Of a stretch of DNA of 64,000 bases, positions 56,334-64,000 are shown piece after piece. This DNA is from Calamus simplicifolius (taxonomy: Eukaryota; Streptophyta; Magnoliopsida; Arecales; Arecaceae). The position numbers and the translations under genes were made by a program. Under the pieces are notes generated by a model that did not search any database, was not told the DNA's origin, and saw only the letters and a program-made list of their open reading frames with translations. The stretch's first letter is position 1; the number at the start of each line of letters is the position of its first letter. The stretch lies in contig UESW01003900.1 in the NCBI GenBank assembly GCA_900491605.1, positions 190,528 to 254,527 on the forward strand, in the 5' to 3' direction.

Positions 56334-57992
56334 TGTTGGCCCAGATGACAACCCAAGAGGGGGGGGGGGGTGAATTGGGTTCTTAAAAAATTAGCTTTTA
56401 AAATGTTTGCTTAAGATGAATGAAGGCAATAGCAATGTAAATACAAAGTGCAGTGAATAAAACAGAGATAGAGAAAGAGTCAATGAAAGCACGGCAAACA
56501 CAAAGATTTTATAGTGGTTCGGTGTATCCAACACCTACGTCCACTCCCAAGATTCACTTGGGTCCACACTATAATCTTCCTAGATTACAGCAGAGTTGTT
56601 TTACAAGCTCACAACTCAAACTTGTTGTTTTCCCGGGATCACAACGAACCCAGCTGGTTTTCAAGGGCTCACCAGCACAAAAACCCTAACACAAGCTTTA
56701 CCAAGCTTGTACCGAGGTAAGACTACCTCCACTAGTTCAATCCCCCAGATTGAACTAGACACAAAGAATAGAAATATTGTTTTTCAGTTACAAAGCTCCT
56801 TAATGAGCAGATAAACAAATATAAGAATAAAGTTTAGAAAAGCCTGATTTGCAGTTGGTTGGCTTTGAGCTTTTCTTCTTTTCTTCAACTCCTTTGAAGT
56901 GTAGAATCGGCCTCAGCTCGGATTCTTCACGGAATGTACGTTGGAGTTGATTTGAGCTTTTCCTCTTTTCTTTGAGTGTTGAAAATCACTTGAGATGCTC
57001 TTGAATAGCTCTTGGATTTTCTTCTGAAGCTTCCTTGGATTGTTGAGCTTGAGCACAGAAGGAGCTTCCTTTGATTTCACACTTTTTCTTTCACTCTATT
57101 TTGAATCACGGATTTTTTCAACTGAAGCTCTGTTTTTCCGATTTTTCTCTTCTTTTCTCTTGAAATGAATATCTCTCTATTTGTATATCTTTGATTTGAA
57201 AACGGCTTCTCTATTTATAGATTCTGCAAAAATATAGCCGTTAGAAACAAAGAAAAATAGCCGTTAATCAAAAATCTTACCGTTGACGCTGAGTTGGCAT
57301 TCGGAAAAATTTCGCCCAGATTTGCTGGAGTCGACTCATGCTTTCCCGAGTCGGCTCGAGTCGTGATACCAAAAATAGAAATGTTCAGAAAGTCAAAGGG
57401 TCGACTCATCAAAAGTAAAGTGTCGACTCCTGACAGTCGGGGGTCGACTCATGAAAAGTTGGGGGTCGACTCGCGAAGTGCTCAGAAAAACACACTCTGG
57501 TGTCTGAGCGGAGTCGACTCGCACAGTCATGGAGTCGGCTCGACAGAATCGGGGGTCGACTCGAGAAATCACATGGGTCGACTCGAGACAGACAGTCATT
57601 TCTGTACTCTGAGTGGAGTCGACTCTGAAACTCAGAGTCGGCTCCGGAACGTATCAAAAATCAGAAATTTTCTGATTGACTTTAAATTCGTTCCAGATTC
57701 ATTTTAAATCATTATTTTGACTTGAATATAATAAAATTGACATTAGGAATCAATTCAAGAAATGTTCCAAAAACTCATTGATTAAAATATGAAGTATAAA
57801 ATTTCTTTTTGAAAGCTTAAACATTGAGCTTGAAGTTACTTTCAAATTGATTAAAGTTATACTTTAACATTCTCATTCATTGTTCTAAATAAATTCATTG
57901 CTCATGTAAATAAACTCATTACATCTTTTAATATACTCATGGCTTTTGGTAATCATCAAAATCAATAAGATTGGGGCATATAATTTTCAACA
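56334..57992 (-). repeat. 3' LTR of Copia element 2
   Basis: Edges are TGTTGG at 56334 and TTTTCAACA at 57992 (1659 bp). The inner part (56334-56700) is close to 7011-7400 of element 1. A TATA box (CTATAAATAGAG on the minus strand) is at about 57207-57218. U3 holds a palindrome cluster. Confidence 0.9.
57323..57650. repeat. Palindrome cluster in the U3 of Copia 2 LTR
   Basis: About twelve GAGTCGACTC, GGGTCGACTC or GAGTCGGCTC sites in 330 bp, upstream of the TATA box in the element's direction. Spacers differ from those in element 1 while the palindrome core is kept. Confidence 0.82.
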
Positions 57993-58255
57993 ATCTCCCC
58001 AACAATCTCCCCCTTTTTGATGATGACAAAAACATTGAGTTTATGCATGATTGATTAGTGAATTTATTTTATTTTCATAGTAGGCTTAGGCTCCCCCTGA
58101 ATGAGGTAGCTCCCCCTATGAAACTTAAATAAATATCCCATTCATTCATTATTTATCTCATTCATTCAATCATTTTAATATCATTTGATTAATCAATTTC
58201 TCCCATATGCATATACAGTTATAAAACTATAAAACTCTCCCCCTTTTTTGTTATC
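57993..58255 (-). other. Multiple polypurine tracts before the 3' LTR
   Basis: On the minus strand AAAAAGGGGGAGATTGTTGG abuts the LTR; further GGGGGAG tracts lie at about 58091-58098, 58110-58117 and 58237-58252. Several PPT copies before the 3' LTR are described for Sireviruses. The last one matches bases 1-20 of the window in element 1. Confidence 0.75.
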
Positions 58256-58444
58256 AACAAAAAGGTAGAGAAGCATAAACATAATCATTCATTCATTCAG
58301 ATATGATTTAACAAAATCATTCATTCATTGATAAAAGGAAGAAATACATTGAGTATTCAAAATAGACAATTCATTACATCAAAGTGTCAAAATGTAAAAC
58401 ATAACATAACTTCAATACATTGCAAGGACTGAGTATCTAATACA

Positions 58445-59838
58445 TCAAAAGTGAGTCCTAACAATCCTAGTCAAATGATCAATTATATTTTTCATTCCAT
58501 CTGTTTGTATCTTCACATAGTCCTTCAGTCTCTCATCAACAAAGGTGCAAGCAGTCAAAATTTTATCTTGGAGCTCAGCATTGCATTTTGCATATGTTTC
58601 GCCATCTCCGCAGACATCTTTAAGTTCTTCAAATATGTTCTTTAGATCTCCACTTAAAGACTCTGAAGAAGTGCTGAGAGTAGATTCTATCTTGGTGATT
58701 CGGTCATCCAAAGAGTAAGAGTTTCCTTGAGATTCATAAACTTGTTTTCAAACTCTGATTTTAATTTTTGACTGATCATCAAGAAGGCCTTTGAGTTGCC
58801 TTAACTGAAGTTCTGTGAAGCCAACAGATGAAGATGATGCTTGATCAAACAACGGAGCAGGGGTAGGAGCAGGAGCAGAAATAGGAGGGCTCGGAGGTGC
58901 AGGCGAAGAATGTCTAACCGATGGTCCCGGTGCCTCAGCATCCGCTGCTCTTTCTTCCATCAAACCTTTCCTTTCCCATCTTCCGTTCTTCTTAACAAAA
59001 CCCATCCTATGTATAGTGGCCAAACTGTAAAAATCTGTGTGTCTCAAGTTCCTCATAGGCTCACTATCTGAAATGACAATCCCTTGGCTCTGGAAAATTT
59101 TAGTGAGGATCATGCCATAGGGCAAACTTGATTTTCTCTTACCTCCACAGTCGGCAATATACCATAAAATCATACTAGGAAGGTTAATGGGTTTACCCGT
59201 TACAATTGCATCCATTACAAAAATATCTCTTTCTGACACATAATCAAATCTCCCAATCTTTGGGAAAGGATTCTACTACAGATGTTGTGGAGCAGTCTCA
59301 GTTCTAAGGATAACTGATTGGCAAAAACTTCCTCAAAACCGACAACCTCCCGGTTAAGTAGTCTAGAAAGAGCTGGGCTTCTGTCTCAGAAGAAAATGTA
59401 GATGTTCCTGACATGGTAGATCCAACAATCTTGAAAGCAGCTCTACAGTCACTGAAATTCTATTTCCTCTCACAATGCTTATAAGACCATTATCTCCTCT
59501 AGATAGATTCTTATAAAATTCCTTGACAAGGGCGGGATATGTAGGGCAATCTAAGGAGCAAATCTTTTCCCAACCCATCTCAATCAACTGTCTTCCCAAA
59601 AGAAATCCCTCAGCCTCAAACAATTCAAAATCTACTTTCCTCCCGTAGTTATATTCTATCAGCAAGTCTATCTACCTGTGATGGAGCCGTAGATGGAGAA
59701 GCATTAGGAGTTGAAGAAGATGAGGTTGAATCCGTGCTTGGTGAAGGCTCACGAACCGGACGCCTCACGGTCTTCCTCACGCTCTCTTCCTCTTACTCCG
59801 GCCGCACCAAGGTTAGATCCTCGAGTTTTAGGGGCCAT
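58445..59838 (-). pseudogene. Third ORF of Copia element 2
   Basis: ATG at 59838 (MAPKTRGSN) is followed by an Arg-rich stretch and, in several frames, the same domain as in element 1: GRQLIEMGWEKICSLDCPTY, FYKNLSRGDNGLISIVRGNR (59665-59363) and MSERDIFVMDAIVTGKPINL, SSLPYGMILTKIFQSQGIVI (59239-59000). A Pro/Ala-rich linker and a coiled-coil C-terminus (ELQLRQLKGLLDD, then ITKIESTLSTSSESLSGDLK) complete it. Conservation of the domain between two diverged copies, more than of the linker, suggests past selection. Confidence 0.72.
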
Positions 59839-59937
59839 TGATCTATTGGAAGGGTTAATCAGGGATTCTTGGGAATTTGGAAGGTCTGGAAGTATTTTGG
59901 AGAGAGTATTTTGAGATTGAGACGTAGAAATGAACGG

Positions 59938-60124
59938 CGAGTCGACTCTGCCCTAGATAAATCGACCTGGGACCACTTCGAGTCGGCTCCCGCAAAGCGA
60001 GGGGTCGACTCGGACAGTCACAGAAAACCATCCCGAAGTGGAGTCGACTCGCGCCGAGAAGGGGTCGACTCGAGAGTTTCAGTAGAAACCTGGAGTCGAC
60101 TCCGATACTCACCGAGTCGGCTCC
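59938..60124. repeat. Palindrome cluster, pol-ORF3 spacer of Copia 2
   Basis: About eight GAGTCGACTC/GAGTCGGCTC sites between the pol stop (60305) and the third ORF (59838), the counterpart of 1789-1992. Confidence 0.78.
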
Positions 60125-60304
60125 GAGACCATTTCAGAGCAAAAACATGAAATTTCTGAAATGTGTCCGGAAATTGATCATAAAAATTGATAAAATAATC
60201 ATTGGATTTGAATAGATCAATTAGATGTGAATTCTAGATAAGATTTCCTTAAAGATCAAGGATTTGAAAGAATTTTAGATAAACTTTCCTTAGGGGTTTC
60301 AAAT

Positions 60305-63300
60305 TCATTCTAATGGATCACAAATCCCCAACTCTCCTCTAAGATAACAGAATCTTTCTTCACTTAAGGGTTTTGTAAATATATCTGCCAATTGTTCTTC
60401 AGTGTTAACATAGTCAAGACAAATTTCATTATTTGCAACATGTTCTCTTATAAAATGATATCTAATTTCTATGTGTTGGTTCTAGAATGTTGAATTGGAT
60501 TTTTAGTTAGGTTGATTGCACTTGTGTTATCACATCTTATAGGTGTTTTATCAAGTGTGATACTATAGTCTTCAAGTTGTCGCTTAATCCATAGGATTGA
60601 GCACAGCAACTTCCAGCTGCTACATTCAGCTTCAGTAGTGATAATGCAACTAAATTTTGCTTTTTGCTAAACCATGAGATTAAGTTACTTCCTAAGAATT
60701 GGCATGCACCACTTGTGCTTTTTCTATCTAACTTACATCCAGCATAATCAGAATCAGTGTATGCAATCAGATTTAATGTTGAGTCTCTAGAATACCATAA
60801 ACCTACATTTTTAGTTCCACTTAAGTATCTTAGTATTCTTTTAACAGCAATTAAGTGTGATTCTTTAGGTTCAAACTGAAATCTAGCACATAAGCAAACA
60901 GTAAACATTATATCTGGTCTACTTGCAGTTAAGTAAAGTAGGGATCCGATTATACCTTGATAATATTTTTGATCAACCTTCTTACCTTCTTTATCTTTGT
61001 CCAGCTTGCATAAAGGACTCATTGGTGTTCTGAGGGGTTTTATTGATTCCATACCAAACTTCTTTAAAATTTCTCTTGTGTACATTGTTTGGTTGATAAA
61101 GATTCTCTCTTTGCTTTGTTTGATTTGGAGTCCAAGGAAGAAGTTGAGTTCTCCCCATCATGCTCATTTCAAATTCGCCTGCATCAACTTGGCAAACTCT
61201 TGACATAGTATATTGTTAGTAGCACCAAAAATGATATCATCAACATATATTTGAACTACTAATAAATCCTTACCTTTTCTTTTCAAGAATAATGTTTTAT
61301 CAATATTTCTCTTATAAAATTATTTTCAATTAAAAATTTACTTAGTCTATCATACCAAGCTCTAGTGCTTGTTTCAAACCATATAATGCTTTGTGCAATT
61401 TAAAATGTGATTTGAAAATTCGTGATCTTCAAAACCTGGTGGTTGTTCTACATATACTTCTTCATTTATAAATCCATTTAGAAAAGCACTTTTTACATCC
61501 ATTTGAAATAAGTTAAAATCATATGACATGCAAATGCAAGTAATAGTCTAATGGCTTCTAATCTAGCTACTGGTGTAAAGGTTTCATCAAAATCAATACC
61601 TTCTTCTTGATTATATCCTTTTGCAACTAATCTAGCTTTGTTTCTAATTACTATGTCATTTTCATCTAGTTTATTTCTAATATCCATTTTGATCCTATAA
61701 CAGAATGATTTTAGGTCTTTCAACTAAAGTCCATACATTATTTCTAGTGAATTGATTTAATTCTTCTTGCATTGCTAACATCCAATTATTCTTTTTCAGC
61801 TTCTTCAATAGTTTTAGGTTCAATTTGTGATACAAATGCAAGATGATTACTAATGTTTCTCATAGATGATCTAGTTCTTATTCCTTGAGATGGATCACCT
61901 ATAATCACTTCCTTAGGGTGACTATAAGCATATCTCCAATCCCTAGGTAGATCTACATCATTATGATTAGTGTTAGTATCATCATCCTTAGGTGAATCAT
62001 TATCTTTAGCGTCTTGCTCTGATCTAAAGATACATCAATATTCAATTTTTTAAGATCTTTCTCAATTATGTTTATATCCTCTTCATCATCAAATTTTTCG
62101 GAATGAGTTGCTAAAGATTCATCGAAAACTACATGAATGGATTCTTCAACAACTAAAGTTTTCTTGTTAAATACTCTATATGCTTTACTAGTTATTGAGT
62201 ATCCTAAGAATATTCCTTCATCAGATTTAGCATCAAATTTGCCTAAATTATTTTTACCATTATTGTGACAAAAACATTTACAACCAAATGCATGAAAATT
62301 TAATGTTGGGTTTTCTATCATGCCATAATTCATAAGGTGTTTTCTTTAAAAAAGGTCTTATTAAAGCTCTATTTAAGATGTAACATGCTGTGTTAATAGC
62401 TTCCGTCCAAAAGTATTTTGGGAGTTTACTTTCACATAGCATGGTACGGGCCATGTCTTCTAGAGTCCATTTTTCTTTCAACTACTCCATTTTGTTGTGG
62501 GGTCTTAGGTGCAGAAAAGTTATGATTAATACCATTTTTATTGCAAAAACTTTCAAATAAGTGATTTTCAAATTCAGTTCCATGATCACTTCTTAGAGAC
62601 AATATGGTAGTGTTTTTCTCATTTGTTACTTTCTTGAAGAATTTCATGAATATCGAGAAAGTCTCATCTTTGTGAGCTAAAAACATTACCCAAGTGAATC
62701 TAGAGTAATCATCTACTATCACAAGACCATATTTCTTTCCTCCTAGACTTGTGGTTCTAGTTGGTCCAAAAAGGTCCATGTGAAGTAGCTCTAATGGCCT
62801 AGAAGTTGAAACAATGTTTTTAGATTTGAAAGAACTTCTCGTTTGTTTTCCAAACTGACATGCATCACATATTTTGTTATTTTCAAAATCTAATTTAGGT
62901 AAACCTTTACTAAATCCATTCTTATAGTTTTGAAATCAGGTGTGTGCTTGCGTGACCTAATCTTCGATGCCACAACCAACCAATCTCATTCATATTAGCA
63001 TTATTAGCAACTAAGCAATGATTATTAGTAGACAATTTGTCTAAATCAATCATGTATACATTGTCATTTCTGTTTCCAATAAAAATAATGCTATTATCAA
63101 TGGGATTAGCTACAGTGCATAAAGAAGATTCAAAAGATACTTTAAAACCTTTGTCACATAATTGACTTATACTAATTAAGTTATGCTTTAAACCATCAAC
63201 ATAAAGTACATTCTCAATATATGTGGAGGGAGTTATTTGAATGTTACCAAACCCCAAGATTTGGCCTTTGCCATTGTCGCCAAATGTAACAACTCCTCCT

Positions 63301-63428
63301 TTCTTTTCTTCAAGGGTGATGAATTCTTCTTTGTCACCCGTCATATGTCTTGAGCAACCACTATCAAGATACCACTTTCTCTTTGATCTCTTGGCCACAA
63401 GACATTCCTCATCGTTGTCGTCCGCCAT
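60305..63428 (-). pseudogene. pol: Copia 2 pol
   Basis: Protease YLDSGCSRHMTGDKEEF (about 63380), HHCC (HRRLGHASTHLI, about 62950), integrase DLFGPTRTTSLGGKKYGL, DDYSRFTW, RSDHGTEFEN and PQQNGVVE (62779-62480), RT IRNKARLVAKGYNQEEGIDF (about 61650), YVDD near 61245 and RNase H YTDSDYAGCKLDRKSTSG (about 60740) can all be read. At least eight frameshifts break it; the stop is at 60305-60307. The integrase-RT linker has a single copy of the segment duplicated at 4018-4137. Confidence 0.88.
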
Positions 63429-64000
63429 GAAACATACGTTTGCGACTTCCTTTTGTTCTTCTTCTCGGAAGAAGATTCCTCGCTGTCACTCCATGTCGCC
63501 ACATAAGCCTTCTTTTTCTTTTTGTAGGCTTTCTTTAATTTTGGACATTCATTCCTAAAGTGCCCCGGTTTATTACACTCATAGCAAGTCAAGGGGTCTT
63601 TCTCTTTTTCCTTGTCCTTGTCCTTGTTTTATCCTTTTCTCCTTCCCACTTAGCTCCAAATTTTTTCTTGTGGAAGGGTTCTTTCTCCTCATGAATCTTT
63701 AAATTTCTTTGCTAAGAGAGCAGTCTCTTCATCATTATCATCATCATCATCACTGCTGCTCTCTTCTTCTTTTGCAGCTTTGAGGGCAATTACTTTCTTT
63801 TTCTTTGTGTCCTCCTTACATGCTGCCTCATAGTCAGCTCATGGGTCATAAGAGATCCTAGAAGCTCCTCTAAGGGTAAAGTGTTGAGGTCCTTAGCTTC
63901 TTGGATTACTGTCATTTTCACTTCCCATGATCTTGGTAATGACCTAAGAATTTTTCGAACAAGTTCAGAGTTAGTATATGTCTTACCAAGACTTTTCAAA
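63341..64000 (-). pseudogene. gag: Copia 2 gag, C-terminal part
   Basis: The fragment shows SLGKTYTNSELVRKILRSLP and LPLEELLGSLMTHE at 63999-63800, then CYECNKPGHFRNEC (about 63580), one CCHC knuckle. The coiled coil and second knuckle of element 1 are missing between here and the protease, a real deletion of roughly 500 bp relative to element 1. The N-terminus is outside the window. Confidence 0.83.

Larger units (their letters stand above)
56334..64000 (-). mobile_element. Sirevirus-like Copia element 2 (right end outside window)
   Basis: Minus-strand element of the same family as element 1. From the right it shows gag (partial), pol, palindrome spacer, third ORF, polypurine tracts and 3' LTR (56334-57992). 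It is inserted in the right LTR of the Tat-like element. It carries more frameshifts than element 1. Confidence 0.9.

Noticed and set aside
1..64000. tRNA, rRNA or microRNA genes
   Set aside because: I found no cloverleaf or rRNA-like sequence by eye. The many hairpins belong to tandem arrays and lack a microRNA precursor form.

Overview
This is a stretch of plant nuclear genome, almost entirely transposable elements, with one recognisable host gene. The evidence is spliceosomal introns, iMet-primed Copia elements, Tat-lineage Gypsy elements with a second RNase H, a plant L1 LINE with a C-terminal RNase H, and a plant 2-oxoglutarate dioxygenase gene. AGCTAGCT-rich flanks and GC-rich Tat elements suggest a monocot, possibly a palm, but species is inference.

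Layout. 1-8380: minus-strand Sirevirus-like Copia element (3' LTR outside the window) with gag, pol and an extra ORF downstream of pol. It is inserted in the antisense ORF of a minus-strand Tat Gypsy element (8381-21510), whose remainder holds plus-strand antisense ORFs, a 31-bp tandem array, gag-pol and the 5' LTR. 21858-25594: minus-strand AOP-type 2-oxoglutarate dioxygenase gene in three exons; intron 1 contains a solo LTR (23078-25003). 26277-33051: three more solo LTRs, each with an exact 5-bp target duplication (26277-27718, 27810-29031, 29870-33051). 33861-41081: non-coding LTR element of LARD type. About 41690-47565: decayed L1-type LINE, plus strand. 47570-49980: AT-rich sequence without recognisable genes. 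49981-56333: plus-strand, internally deleted Tat-like element with antisense ORF; its 3' LTR is interrupted by a second minus-strand Sirevirus-like Copia element (56334-64000, running off the window).

Most element ORFs carry frameshifts or stops. Several frameshifts, including two in the host gene, fall in homopolymer runs, so some may be sequence errors. One ambiguous base (4077) sits at the junction of a 60-bp duplication and may be a contig join.

The strongest unexplained pattern is that at least seven different tandem arrays, in different LTRs and internal regions, are built from units containing a short perfect inverted repeat with a 3-6 nt loop, while both Copia elements carry clusters of the perfect palindrome GAGTCGACTC in two equivalent places. 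A second shared signal is a block close to GACTTGAGCGTCGGAGG downstream of the TATA box in eight LTRs. The Tat element also appears to carry independent antisense transcription units with their own TATA boxes, introns and a polyadenylation signal.
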